Part shown: in pieces, positions 8,669 to 16,790 of the stretch
Layout: every line of letters starts with the position of its first letter
How positions within the stretch are numbered: the stretch's first letter is position 1
NCBI GenBank assembly: GCA_964421595.1
Contig: CAYQXY010000002.1
Span: forward strand, 123,424 to 187,423
Direction of reading: 5' to 3'
DNA length: 64,000 nt
DNA from: PXAP01 sp964421595
GTDB taxonomy: Bacteria; Bacteroidota; Bacteroidia; Bacteroidales; PUMT01
Position numbers and translations under genes: made by a program
Notes under the pieces: generated by a model
The model's database searches: none
Seen by the model: only the letters and a program-made list of their open reading frames with translations
What the model was told of the DNA's origin: nothing

Positions 8669-9289
8669 TTAATTACTATAAACTATCCTGTAGTTGATTG
8701 TTATTTCATCACCTGTCCGGAGCGTACCCAGCATCATTACAGGAGGATCAATATCAAAATCTGACATGTTCAGGGTTTGTGATCCGGTACAAACAAGTTC
8801 ATTACCGTTTCCGTTTGTACATGTAGCATTAACATCGATATTGCGTGTTACTCCGGCTACGGTTAGTTCACCTTTCGTATTAACTTCATATTTGTCTCCG
8901 GATTCCTGTAAATCACCGCTTCCATTAGTCCGGAAAATAATTTCCGGGTGACGGTCTGCGTTCATCGCATCATAGGCCCTCCTGTCAAGTCCGGATTTGT
9001 CGCTTTTAAGGGTATTTTTTTGTAATCTGAACATGACCGACTCAAGTCTTTCAGGCTGTCCTTGATTGTCAACTGTGAATTGTGCTTCACTGACAGCAGC
9101 GTCAGATTGCATTTCCCAGTCATGCAGGGTCGAAGTTCCAACAACCGATATATTTACATCGGTTGAGGTGAACCTGGTAAGTGATGACGAATGATCGCCG
9201 GCAGTTACATTCATTGCCAGGACCATAGTAATTGCCATAATGACATGTGTCACCAAAGCTTTTGTATTCAAAATTTTATTAAAATACAT
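8669..9289 (-). CDS. YceI family protein
   Basis: Exported lipid-binding protein of the YceI group. The signal peptide covers about residues 1-31 (ending VTAGD). Typical features are SVVGTSTLHDWEMQSD, the middle 'DAMNADRHPEIIFRTN' and the end 'DIDPPVMMLGTLRTGDEITINYRI'. At 206 residues it has the usual family length. The ligand is unknown, but quinone-like or other polyisoprenoids are the known ligands of relatives. It precedes a second YceI-like gene in the same direction. Confidence 0.88.
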   Translation of the reverse strand: MYFNKILNTKALVTHVIMAITMVLAMNVTAGDHSSSLTRFTSTDVNISVVGTSTLHDWEMQSDAAVSEAQFTVDNQGQPERLESVMFRLQKNTLKSDKSGLDRRAYDAMNADRHPEIIFRTNGSGDLQESGDKYEVNTKGELTVAGVTRNIDVNATCTNGNGNELVCTGSQTLNMSDFDIDPPVMMLGTLRTGDEITINYRIVYSN

Positions 9290-9957
9290 TTTCTCAAGGT
9301 TTTTGTTAACATTTATAAATCATTCACATAAAACAGATTGCATAAAAAAACTCCCGATCTTAAAATACAGCACCTTTTACATTATTTATTTCACCAATTA
9401 TCTTATGTGATTATTACATTTAATCATAATTACAATACTGTATTAACAAATACAGCTTCTTAGTAATTACAAAATTATCATATATATATAAATAAATAGG
9501 TGCACATTAAGGAAAATAGATTACAAATTAATACTGATCAACTGATATGTTAAATTGCCGGTATTGCAATCATTCAGGTGTCTGATCTGAAGTGTATATC
9601 TAAATTAGCACACATACATATCTGTGTATGATGTATGTCATTATATATACAATACAAATAAGGTGATATTTGAAACCTGCCAGATCCGGTTGATTTGCGG
9701 CTGAAAACAGCAGCCATGAATCATAAATTGCAGGATATGTATCTTAAACATATTGATAATTGTTCAATAATTTGCTTGATATCAATATTTTTTATCATTT
9801 TTGCATAAGGTAGGTTATTCCGGCGATATACAGTAAGTGAAGAATTAGTGTTTACTGCCAGTTTACTTCCAATGGTGACAAATATTTGAAATGAAAAAAG
9901 TCTGAATGATCTCGCAACGTTTTATCTTTCCAATCCAATAAATGGATAATATTTTAA
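9290..9957. other. Long AT-rich intergenic region upstream of the LacI-type regulator
   Basis: No gene is visible in 668 bases. A minus-strand TAATTTTG box (9470-9477, written CAAAATTA on the plus strand) could serve the YceI genes. The rest consists of AT-rich runs, including an alternating AT tract near 9480. I found no strong hairpin or repeat. Confidence 0.5.
9470..9477 (-). promoter_or_regulatory. Bacteroidota -7 promoter box (TAATTTTG) for the YceI pair
   Basis: Exact match to TAnnTTTG on the minus strand, about 180 bases before the YceI start at 9289. The leader would be long and no matching -33 element is evident, so support is weak. Confidence 0.25.
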
Positions 9958-10974
9958 ATGGGCAAAAGCAATATCAATATAACTTTTCTGGCCAGGGAGC
10001 TCAAGGTTTCACCTTCAACTGTGTCCCGGGCGCTTAATGACAGCAATAAAATTAGTGAGAAGACCAAGTCCAGGGTTAGAGAAAAAGCAAAAGAGCTTGG
10101 TTATGAGCTTAACCATGTGGCATCCAGTTTGTCGAAAAAAAGAACAGGTATGCTGGGAGTCATTGTTCCTGAGATCAAAAGCTATTTTTTCAGCCGTGCA
10201 CTAAGTGGTATTGAAGGTGTAGCTCATGATTCAGGCTTTCAGATTATTATAGCGCAGACCAATGACAGTTATAAGCGTGAAAGGGATATATGCCGGATGC
10301 TCCAGTCGGCACGGGTTGATGGTGTTGTTGCTTCTTTGTCGCTCGAAACATCAAATGTCGGACATTTTAAGTTATTACAGAAAAACAATACCCCGGTTGT
10401 CCTGTTTGACCGGGTAAACTATGAACTGGATTGCACAAAAATATTAGTGGATAATTATGAGGGTGCTTACCTTGCCACTGAACATCTTATTAATACAGGT
10501 TGCAAACGACCTGTCCATTTCGGGGGGCCTCTGAATTGCAGGCTTTTTCACGACAGGGCTGAAGGATACAGGGAAGCATTATATAAGCATGGTATAAAAA
10601 TTGATCCTGAAATGTTGCTTTCTACTGACCTTACAAGTAAGGATGTCAGAGATGCATTGAAACTATGGATGAATTACAGGCAGGTTCCTGATGGAATTTT
10701 CACTGCTACCGCATCATCAGGACTGCAAATGATACACCTTCTAAAAACTTATAATATATCTGTTCCATCTAAAATGGCAATAATATCATTTGGGAAAGAA
10801 CCATGTAATGAATTAATAGAACCGTCACTTTCTTCAGTCGAGATACCAGGTTATGATATGGGAAGAACGGCTGTATCCCACCTGATAAATGCTATATCAG
10901 GCAAGACGATTGGCCATCAGACGATCATTAAGCCTTTAATTCTGCAAATAAGAAATAGTTCATTTAAGAAGTGA
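9958..10974 (+). CDS. LacI-family transcriptional regulator
   Basis: DNA-binding regulator that responds to a sugar or sugar phosphate. The helix-turn-helix covers residues 4-26 (NITFLARELKVSPSTVSRAL), followed by the hinge helix region (NHVASSLSKKRTG) and a periplasmic-binding-protein-like sensor domain (GMLGVIVPEI onward). Length of 338 is standard. It is the first gene of a local cluster with two ROK proteins and a SIS-domain protein. A near-perfect palindrome of the LacI operator type lies 295 bases downstream, before the first ROK gene, and is its probable target. Confidence 0.92.
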   Translation: MGKSNINITFLARELKVSPSTVSRALNDSNKISEKTKSRVREKAKELGYELNHVASSLSKKRTGMLGVIVPEIKSYFFSRALSGIEGVAHDSGFQIIIAQTNDSYKRERDICRMLQSARVDGVVASLSLETSNVGHFKLLQKNNTPVVLFDRVNYELDCTKILVDNYEGAYLATEHLINTGCKRPVHFGGPLNCRLFHDRAEGYREALYKHGIKIDPEMLLSTDLTSKDVRDALKLWMNYRQVPDGIFTATASSGLQMIHLLKTYNISVPSKMAIISFGKEPCNELIEPSLSSVEIPGYDMGRTAVSHLINAISGKTIGHQTIIKPLILQIRNSSFKK

Positions 10975-11138
10975 TCTCCCGTGACCTCTTCTCCTTTTAA
11001 AGACACCTTTCCTTAAAACAATAATATAGACTTTTCAAGACTTCAGTTAAATTTTGCACCCGGGTTCTCTGGCAATGGAAATGTTCTGTCCGGACCTGGC
11101 CCTAAAGGGATGTGTTTAAAAAAACCGGTGCGAAACAA

Positions 11139-11186
11139 AAACCCGGGTTAAGCCACCTCCTATAGATGGTGGATTTACGGGTTAAG
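11139..11186. repeat. Hairpin with flanking CGGGTTAAG direct repeats
   Basis: CCACC (11153-11157) pairs with GGTGG (11168-11172). AACCCG upstream can also pair with CGGGTT at 11178-11183, which gives an outer stem. A similar GCCAC/GTGGC hairpin with an outer AAAACCG/CGGTTTT stem lies at 60335-60382. It could be a repeat relic or a terminator-like structure after the lacI-type gene. Confidence 0.35.
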
Positions 11187-11268
11187 TTAGTTTTTAACAT
11201 TGGTGACAGATAAAAGCCCTCAGGAAGAAAGGCATACTGACCATTTGCCAGGGTTTGTAAAAAAATAA

Positions 11269-11286
11269 AATGCAAGCGTTTGCATT
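11269..11286. promoter_or_regulatory. Palindromic LacI-family operator
   Basis: AATGCAAGCGTTTGCATT is an 18-base imperfect palindrome (16 of 18 positions symmetric) with the central CG typical of LacI/GalR operators. It lies 72 bases before the first ROK start. The LacI-type gene 295 bases upstream is the obvious candidate binder. Confidence 0.7.
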
Positions 11287-11357
11287 AATTATTATTTATA
11301 TTGATATTTGAGTAATATTCCGGTAATTATATATTCCGGTCTGAATTAAATAACTCA

Positions 11358-12233
11358 ATGTATATGAATATTATTGGCAAATTGACTGAACAAACCGTAA
11401 TTGGAATTGATATGGGTGGAACCAGGATCAGGGCCGGCAGGGTAAGTGATTCCAAAATAGAAGGAATTGTTGCCGATCTGGTGCCAGTGACCGATGACCC
11501 TGATGTGGTTACTGGTGTTCTGGCGAATTTGATTAGTCAGGTTGTCAATAAAAGTGTTGCAGGCATTGGAATTGGTGTTCCCAGCCTTGTTGATCCGGGA
11601 AAGGGCATTGTGTACAATGTTCAGAATATTCCATCCTGGAAAGAAGTATTCCTGAAAGATATTCTTGAGAAGAAGTTTGGAATACCGGTGTACATTAATA
11701 ATGATGCCAACTGCTTTGCTGTTGGGGAAAGATTTTTTGGAAAAGGAAGGGATTATGAAGATTTTGTTGGTCTAATATGCGGAACAGGCCTCGGTGCAGG
11801 AATTATTAAGGGTGGCCATCTAATGCCAGACAGAAATTGCGGTTCGGGTGAATTCGGTGAAATACCATACCTGGATAAAATATATGAATATTATTGCAGC
11901 GGCCAGTTTTTTCAGAATGTTTATGGTGAAGATGGTGATAAACTGGCAATTAAGGTTAAAGATGACGATGCACGTGCCGTTCAGATATTTGAAGAATTTG
12001 GAATGCATCTTGGAAAGGCTGTAAAAACTATAATGCTTGCGGTAGATCCCGCTGCCATCATAATGGGAGGGGGAGTAACAGATTCATTTGAGTATTTCAG
12101 TGAATCAATGTGGAAAGAAATTAGGAATTTTCCATATCCCAGATCAGTAGAGAATCTTCAGATTTTAACTACAAAAACTCAGGAAATTTCATTACTTGGT
12201 GCCGCCGCCCTGTATTACGATGCAATGGAATAA
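11358..12233 (+). CDS. ROK family protein (sugar kinase)
   Basis: Likely ATP-dependent hexose or amino-sugar kinase. Phosphate-1 motif GIDMGGTRIRAG is at about residues 17-28, the catalytic NNDANC block at about 114-119 (the Asp is the predicted base), and the phosphate-2 motif CGTGLGAGI at about 140-148. The Cys-rich zinc motif of many ROK proteins is absent; NCGSGEFGEIPY occupies its place. It sits behind a palindromic operator and just before a paralogue of the same length, and the SIS-domain gene follows on the other strand. An ATG two codons later (11364) is an alternative start. The substrate is unknown. Confidence 0.88.
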   Translation: MYMNIIGKLTEQTVIGIDMGGTRIRAGRVSDSKIEGIVADLVPVTDDPDVVTGVLANLISQVVNKSVAGIGIGVPSLVDPGKGIVYNVQNIPSWKEVFLKDILEKKFGIPVYINNDANCFAVGERFFGKGRDYEDFVGLICGTGLGAGIIKGGHLMPDRNCGSGEFGEIPYLDKIYEYYCSGQFFQNVYGEDGDKLAIKVKDDDARAVQIFEEFGMHLGKAVKTIMLAVDPAAIIMGGGVTDSFEYFSESMWKEIRNFPYPRSVENLQILTTKTQEISLLGAAALYYDAME

Positions 12234-12270
12234 TGCAAAAGCTGATAATTCGGGTAATTCATTTAAGCAG

Positions 12271-13140
12271 ATGATACACAATCAAAAAAAAAGTGATAAA
12301 AAGGTGGCTGGCATTTTCCTTGAGGGAAAACACCTGGTTGCAGGAAATGTATTTGCGGGCAAAATCGGCCGTACCTTTAAAACTGAAATAGATAACCGCG
12401 AAACCGAAGCAGTTATAATAAAGGTGTTGATAAATGCAATTGAGGATATATGGGAAAAAGATACGCATGCAATAGGGATAGGGGTTCCCGGACTGGTCGA
12501 TACTATCCGTGGTATTGCTTACAATACAATAAATATTCCTTCCTGGAAAGAAGTACATTTGGGTGATGTCCTTAAAAAGCATTTCGGGGTAAGTGTTTTT
12601 GTGAACAATGATGCCAACTGTTTTACTCTTGGTGAAAAATATTTTGGCAATGCCCGCAAGTATAATAATATTGTTGGTATAATATCGGGTGCCGGACTTG
12701 GGGCAGGAATTATTGTTGACAATAAGCTGTACTCTGGTGTTAATTGTGGGGCCGGAGAATTTGGTGCCGTTTCATACAAGGACTATACATATGAATATTA
12801 TTGTACTCCTGGATATTTTGAACTGAAATATGGCCTTAATGCTGACAAACTTTTTAAAAGACTAAAAAAAGACGATAAGATTGCAAAAGCAATTATTGAA
12901 CAATTCGGTTATGACTTTGGGAATCTGATCAAGACCATACTATTGTCAGTTGATCCTGAATATATCGTGATTGGTGGTGATATTGAAAAATTCTTTCCAT
13001 ATTTTGAGCCCCATATCTGGAAGACTTTAGATACATTCCCTTTTCATAGATCACTTGAAGATTTGAAGATTGGGATTAGTGATGAGCCTGATATTGCTGT
13101 TTTGGGGGCGGCAGCACTTTGCTATGATTCATGGTCCTGA
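12271..13140 (+). CDS. ROK-like protein lacking the phosphate-1 motif (possible pseudokinase)
   Basis: Paralogue of the preceding ROK protein along its whole length: GIGVPGLVDT, NIPSWKEV, VNNDANC, GAGLGAGI, NCGAGEFG and the YEYYC segment all align. Where the neighbour has GIDMGGTRIRAG, this protein has AGIFLEGKHLVAG, so the Asp and GG-T that hold ATP phosphates are gone. It may have lost kinase activity and serve as a regulatory or structural partner, possibly in a heterodimer. I chose the ATG at 12271 because it makes the N-termini match; the frame is open further upstream and an ATG at 12220 would overlap the previous gene. It ends directly against the convergent SIS gene. Confidence 0.8.
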   Translation: MIHNQKKSDKKVAGIFLEGKHLVAGNVFAGKIGRTFKTEIDNRETEAVIIKVLINAIEDIWEKDTHAIGIGVPGLVDTIRGIAYNTINIPSWKEVHLGDVLKKHFGVSVFVNNDANCFTLGEKYFGNARKYNNIVGIISGAGLGAGIIVDNKLYSGVNCGAGEFGAVSYKDYTYEYYCTPGYFELKYGLNADKLFKRLKKDDKIAKAIIEQFGYDFGNLIKTILLSVDPEYIVIGGDIEKFFPYFEPHIWKTLDTFPFHRSLEDLKIGISDEPDIAVLGAAALCYDSWS

Positions 13141-14157
13141 TCAGAAATTTGCTTCATTCCCAATTTTTCGGGCCCGCTGAGGTTTATCTATATCTACGCC
13201 AAGGCTGATCCCGGCTTCAACAAGCAGACCCCACCCTGCGGCAAGTTTAACATAAGGCTCAAACTCTCTGGGAACCCGGGGAGTCAAAACTGAATGGAAA
13301 GGAGAGGGGGTCTCTGAAATCACTATAACCGGTGTGCCAATTGAATCAGTGTATATGGACTTAATCTTCTGATACTCGTCAGGGTATGCATCGACCATAA
13401 TAATAACATCATCAGGAGATATAACTTCTTCTACACCGTGCAAAAGATAAGTTCCGGGCAGAAACGCTGACTTTTTCCTGATTATTTCATTGGTCTTTAG
13501 TGTGAGTTCTTCTGCAACTCCATTGTTATTACCGGTGAAATAAACCATATTCGCCTTACAGATCGCATCAGTTATATCCTTGCTGATATTTATATTCAAC
13601 GCCTGACCGAAATAAACCGACAATGAGACATTATCAATGCTGCCGGCTATATTTAATTCAGTTAAAAGGGCCTCATAAAACAATGCCTGTGCAACAACAG
13701 ACTTGGTTGCTGCGACGGCAGTTTCAATGCCGGTTTTCAAAACAATAGTTTGTTTTGAAAGATCTTCCAGCAGGGTACCCCTGTTGCAACTTAATCCGTA
13801 CAACTGATTGTGACCGGCATCCTTCAGGTTTCGGAACAGATTAACAAGTTCCTTCGTTTTTCCTGAATTTGAAGCACCGATAACAACAAAATTGTCCAGG
13901 ATTTTTCCTTGCAAGTCAGTCGAACTTTCGGTAAATATTTGCGGACCTTCCCCAGATGCCAGTCTGCGATACACCGCATTCCTGGCCGGAAAAATGCGGC
14001 TGCTGCCCTCACCGGTCAGCATTACGGGTTTCTTTCCGGTCAGTTCCTGAAAAAGTTTTTGAGAGGGGCGGGAGTCAAAGTTTTTTATGTAATCAACTGC
14101 TTCATACATTTCTTTGACAAGATGGAACTGGTTGTACCTGGGATCATTTATATCCAT
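13141..14157 (-). CDS. SIS-domain sugar-phosphate isomerase/deglycase-like protein
   Basis: Member of the double-SIS family that includes the GlmS isomerase half, AgaS-type isomerases and fructosamine-phosphate deglycases. First SIS domain: GEGSSRIFPA at about residues 50-59 and IGASNSGKTKE at about 94-104, both phosphosugar-binding loops; ETAVAATKS at about 144-152 also matches GlmS-like proteins. A second SIS domain begins near residue 190. Its stop abuts the second ROK gene end to end. With the LacI-type regulator and the ROK proteins this suggests catabolism or recycling of a phosphorylated amino sugar or glycated compound. The exact substrate is unknown. Confidence 0.82.
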   Translation of the reverse strand: MDINDPRYNQFHLVKEMYEAVDYIKNFDSRPSQKLFQELTGKKPVMLTGEGSSRIFPARNAVYRRLASGEGPQIFTESSTDLQGKILDNFVVIGASNSGKTKELVNLFRNLKDAGHNQLYGLSCNRGTLLEDLSKQTIVLKTGIETAVAATKSVVAQALFYEALLTELNIAGSIDNVSLSVYFGQALNINISKDITDAICKANMVYFTGNNNGVAEELTLKTNEIIRKKSAFLPGTYLLHGVEEVISPDDVIIMVDAYPDEYQKIKSIYTDSIGTPVIVISETPSPFHSVLTPRVPREFEPYVKLAAGWGLLVEAGISLGVDIDKPQRARKIGNEANF

Positions 14158-14172
14158 TATGAGGTTGGTATC

Positions 14173-14730
14173 TTATTTTAATTTCTTAACCAGGAAAACG
14201 TCTTTTCCTTCACCATAACCACCTTTTCGGTATTCCTCTATAAATTCAGGTTTATAATAGTCTTCGGCTACGAGTTCTCTTTCCTTAAAGCCTGCCCTTG
14301 TGTAGGCATTTACGGCCCTGGTATTCTGCTTTGACGGGCGCATGAAGAAGGTATGAAATCCAAGCTCTCTGTTCAGCTTGTCAACAAGAATGTTAATAGC
14401 TTCAGTTCCAATACCCTTTCCGGCAAAATCGAGTGATTTGAGCCATATGTCAAGTTCAGCAATTCCTTCCTGAACATGGAAAGCAGTGTAATATATAAAC
14501 CCTATTTCTTCATTTTCTCCGGATGACACAATCTTGTAGCATCGTCCATTTTCGGGCTGTGTGCCATCGAAAAAGAAATCCCAGTATTCATTGCAGAATT
14601 CCTCATATGCGGGGATTGTTTCTTTAGTAAATCCTTCAAGGTTCATAAGGAAATCAGAAAAGTCAGAGTGGAACAACCAGTTATAGGCTTTTTCTCTGTC
14701 CTCTATCCTGGCTTCAGTTAGTTCAATCAT
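14173..14730 (-). CDS. GNAT-family N-acetyltransferase
   Basis: Transfers an acetyl group from acetyl-CoA to an unidentified amine. The fold is recognisable: IELTEARIEDREKAYNWL at the N-terminus, a central strand 'IAELDIWLKSLDFAGKGIGTEAI' with the acetyl-CoA loop (R/Q-x-x-G-x-G/A type, here FAGKGIG), and 'TRAVNAYTRAGFKE' near the C-terminus. The frame is open to 14778 but a TATCTTTG promoter box lies at 14753-14760 within that extension, which supports the ATG at 14730 (185 residues). It is 15 bases from the SIS gene and may be co-transcribed. Confidence 0.85.
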   Translation of the reverse strand: MIELTEARIEDREKAYNWLFHSDFSDFLMNLEGFTKETIPAYEEFCNEYWDFFFDGTQPENGRCYKIVSSGENEEIGFIYYTAFHVQEGIAELDIWLKSLDFAGKGIGTEAINILVDKLNRELGFHTFFMRPSKQNTRAVNAYTRAGFKERELVAEDYYKPEFIEEYRKGGYGEGKDVFLVKKLK

Positions 14731-14752
14731 AATATTAATGCTTTTATTAATC

Positions 14753-14760
14753 CAAAGATA
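14753..14760 (-). promoter_or_regulatory. Bacteroidota -7 promoter box (TATCTTTG) for the GNAT/SIS genes
   Basis: Exact TAnnTTTG match on the minus strand, 22 bases before the chosen ATG at 14730. Its place inside the longer open frame is the main reason for rejecting the upstream start. Confidence 0.5.
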
Positions 14761-15226
14761 GTAGAAATATTTTTTCATTGGTGCATTTGACTGATCTAAT
14801 TGGAGAACATTTCTGAAATTATTTAAGAAGTCAAACTGAAAAAATTCTTACTTGCAGATTTACAGGATTTTTGACTGAATACAATTATCAGTATTTTCTG
14901 GAAATTGTTCATGAGGGCTACTTCCGGCAAGCGAAAACTGAACAGGATATTATTGCAGAGAACCATTATTACCAGCGCTATCAAAAAATTTTTATGAACC
15001 AGGTTTTTATCATAGGGTATAATACCATGTTTCCGGTCTAATAATTGAACAGTAGTTTATGAGCGATCACTCAACAAAAAGAACATGGATACCAGATTTA
15101 TTGAGTTGCTTAATCCGGAACCACCGTAACTTGTAATAACGGTCATTCAGATAATTTCGGTTCAGTTAGATCGTTATTAAATATAATGGGTAATTATTTA
15201 AAAAACATTTTTTAAAACCTTCAATT
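14761..15226. other. Intergenic region without visible genes
   Basis: About 465 bases of AT-rich DNA between divergent genes. I saw no exact promoter box for the following gene, no strong hairpin, and only short unconvincing ORFs. Confidence 0.45.
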
Positions 15227-16180
15227 ATGAAACGTATTGGAATAGTATTAATAATGCTGGTATTTCAGCAAATATTAACAGCACAGGTGGTTATGCCTGA
15301 TATTATTGACAGGATGCAGAAGGCCGCATCTGTTGATACAACATACACTTATGAATGGAACGAACAGGATGGCCAGTGGGAAATATATGCCCGCAAGCTT
15401 CATTTTATGGATACATCGCGGCTTGTAACCAGTGTACTTGCCCAGCGCTGGTTTAAAGATGAAGATAAGTGGGAAAATTATGAGCAAACCCTGAAAAGCC
15501 ATGATAATTCAGGTAATGAAGTACAGTCTGTTTTGCAGCAGTGGAACCGAGATGCTCAGGATTGGCTGAATGTACAGATGAAAACCATGACCCATGACGC
15601 AAGAGGGAATGAACTGGAAATTCTTTACCAGGAATGGCACAGGCCTACCGAAGAATGGTTAAACACTGTTGTGTACCTGATCTCATATACCCGGAGCTTC
15701 GAAAAAAGTGAGGTTATTGTAAGAACCTATGCAGGTATGGAAAACAGGTGGAGCAATTACATGAGGTTCTCATTCGGTTACAGGGATGGATACGGGCCTC
15801 CTCATGAAGTGATGGTGGAAACCTGGAAAAATCCTGAAAGCCATTGGCAGACATTTGGAAGATACAATCTTTCCTATAACAACAGGGGGAAAGTTACACA
15901 GGAGACCAGGGCTACATGGAGTGAAAGCCAGAGGGACTGGGTTCTGGGTGTCAGGTATCTGATGGATTATAACAGGGAACAGAAAATGCAGGATATAGAG
16001 CAGCGATGGGATTTTACTACACGCAGATGGATCAATTCAATAAGGAATGATTTCATTTATGATGAAGAAGGAGAACTTGTAGAGGAAACCAAATATCGCT
16101 GGGATCGTGCCGATAACCAGTGGGCTATCGAGGCAAGGTTTTTATATACAGACGTTAAGCCTGAAGGTATTGATTCCTGA
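15227..16180 (+). CDS. Secreted protein built of about nine tryptophan-paired repeats
   Basis: A signal peptide (MKRIGIVLIMLVFQQILTAQ) is followed almost entirely by repeats of about 30-40 residues. Each unit contains W-x7/9-W followed by a hydrophobic strand and an aspartate/asparagine turn, for example EWNEQDGQWEIYARKLHFMD, RWFKDEDKWENYEQTLKSHD, QWNRDAQDWLNVQMKTMTHD, TWSESQRDWVLGVRYLMDYN and RWDRADNQWAIEARFLYTD. I count nine units. The pattern predicts a repetitive beta structure exposed in the periplasm or outside the cell. There is no lipobox and no evident T9SS C-terminal domain. A terminator follows. I do not know a named family for it. Confidence 0.8.
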   Translation: MKRIGIVLIMLVFQQILTAQVVMPDIIDRMQKAASVDTTYTYEWNEQDGQWEIYARKLHFMDTSRLVTSVLAQRWFKDEDKWENYEQTLKSHDNSGNEVQSVLQQWNRDAQDWLNVQMKTMTHDARGNELEILYQEWHRPTEEWLNTVVYLISYTRSFEKSEVIVRTYAGMENRWSNYMRFSFGYRDGYGPPHEVMVETWKNPESHWQTFGRYNLSYNNRGKVTQETRATWSESQRDWVLGVRYLMDYNREQKMQDIEQRWDFTTRRWINSIRNDFIYDEEGELVEETKYRWDRADNQWAIEARFLYTDVKPEGIDS

Positions 16181-16206
16181 TAAAAACTAAACAGTAATTT
16201 AAGCAG

Positions 16207-16235
16207 GGCCGGCAAATTTTTGCCGGCCTTTTTTT
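16207..16235 (+). terminator. Intrinsic terminator after the tryptophan-repeat gene
   Basis: GGCCGGCAAA (16207-16216) and TTTGCCGGCC (16219-16228) form a perfect 10-bp stem followed by a run of seven T. Confidence 0.9.
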
Positions 16236-16265
16236 AGTGTGCCGTGCATGATATAAAAGTTTTCT

Positions 16266-16273
16266 TAACTTTG
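16266..16273 (+). promoter_or_regulatory. Bacteroidota -7 promoter box (TAACTTTG) for groES
   Basis: Exact TAnnTTTG match, 36 bases before the ATG at 16310. It lies inside the upstream-extended reading frame, which argues that the extension is not translated. Confidence 0.55.
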
Positions 16274-16309
16274 AATACAAATTCCGGTAAACTTAAACAC
16301 TTACTATTG

Positions 16310-16693
16310 ATGTCTTTTTTCCTTGAAAATCAGGATGTAGAAAAATTTATTCTAATTGGCGACAGGGTATTGCTTAAGCCCAAGAGTCTGCAACAGAAAA
16401 CGAAATCAGGATTGTTTCTGCCTCCGGGATTTGAAGAAAAGCAGAAAATAAGTTCAGGGTACGTAATAAAATCAGGCCCGGGCTATCCGATCCCCGCTCT
16501 TCCTGATGTGCAGGAACCCTGGAAGAAACCTGATGAAAAAGTAAATTATTTTCCTCTTCAGGTCCGAACAGGCGACCTTGTTGTTTACCTTCAGGATAAT
16601 TCATTCCTTATTGAATTCAACAAGGAGAAGTATATAATTGTTCCACATTCAGCTATCCTTATGCTGATAAGAGACGAGGACATAATGGAATAA
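16310..16693 (+). CDS. groES: GroES-type co-chaperonin (Bacteroidota variant)
   Basis: Forms the lid of the GroEL folding chamber. The chaperonin-10 fold is seen from 'FILIGDRVLLKPKSLQQKTKSGLFLPPG', the mobile-loop region, to 'YIIVPHSAILMLI'. The segment GYPIPALPDVQEPWKK is an insertion typical of the solitary GroES copy in this phylum, giving 127 residues instead of about 95. The frame is open from 16244 but a -7 box lies in that extension, so I use the ATG at 16310. No groEL is adjacent, so this is probably an additional GroES beside the normal groESL operon elsewhere. Confidence 0.88.
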   Translation: MSFFLENQDVEKFILIGDRVLLKPKSLQQKTKSGLFLPPGFEEKQKISSGYVIKSGPGYPIPALPDVQEPWKKPDEKVNYFPLQVRTGDLVVYLQDNSFLIEFNKEKYIIVPHSAILMLIRDEDIME

Positions 16694-16790
16694 TCAGGAG
16701 TTCACTTTAATTTAGAGATTGTTGTTTTTTATTTTGATTTTATAAATATTCCAAACCAGTTTAGCATGTTGTATCATAAAATTTGGTATT

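Larger units (their letters stand above)
10975..11357. other. Intergenic region between regulator and ROK genes
   Basis: It contains a hairpin at 11153-11172 framed by two direct repeats of CGGGTTAAG (11144-11152 and 11178-11186), and the palindromic operator at 11269-11286. No gene is visible. Confidence 0.6.
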
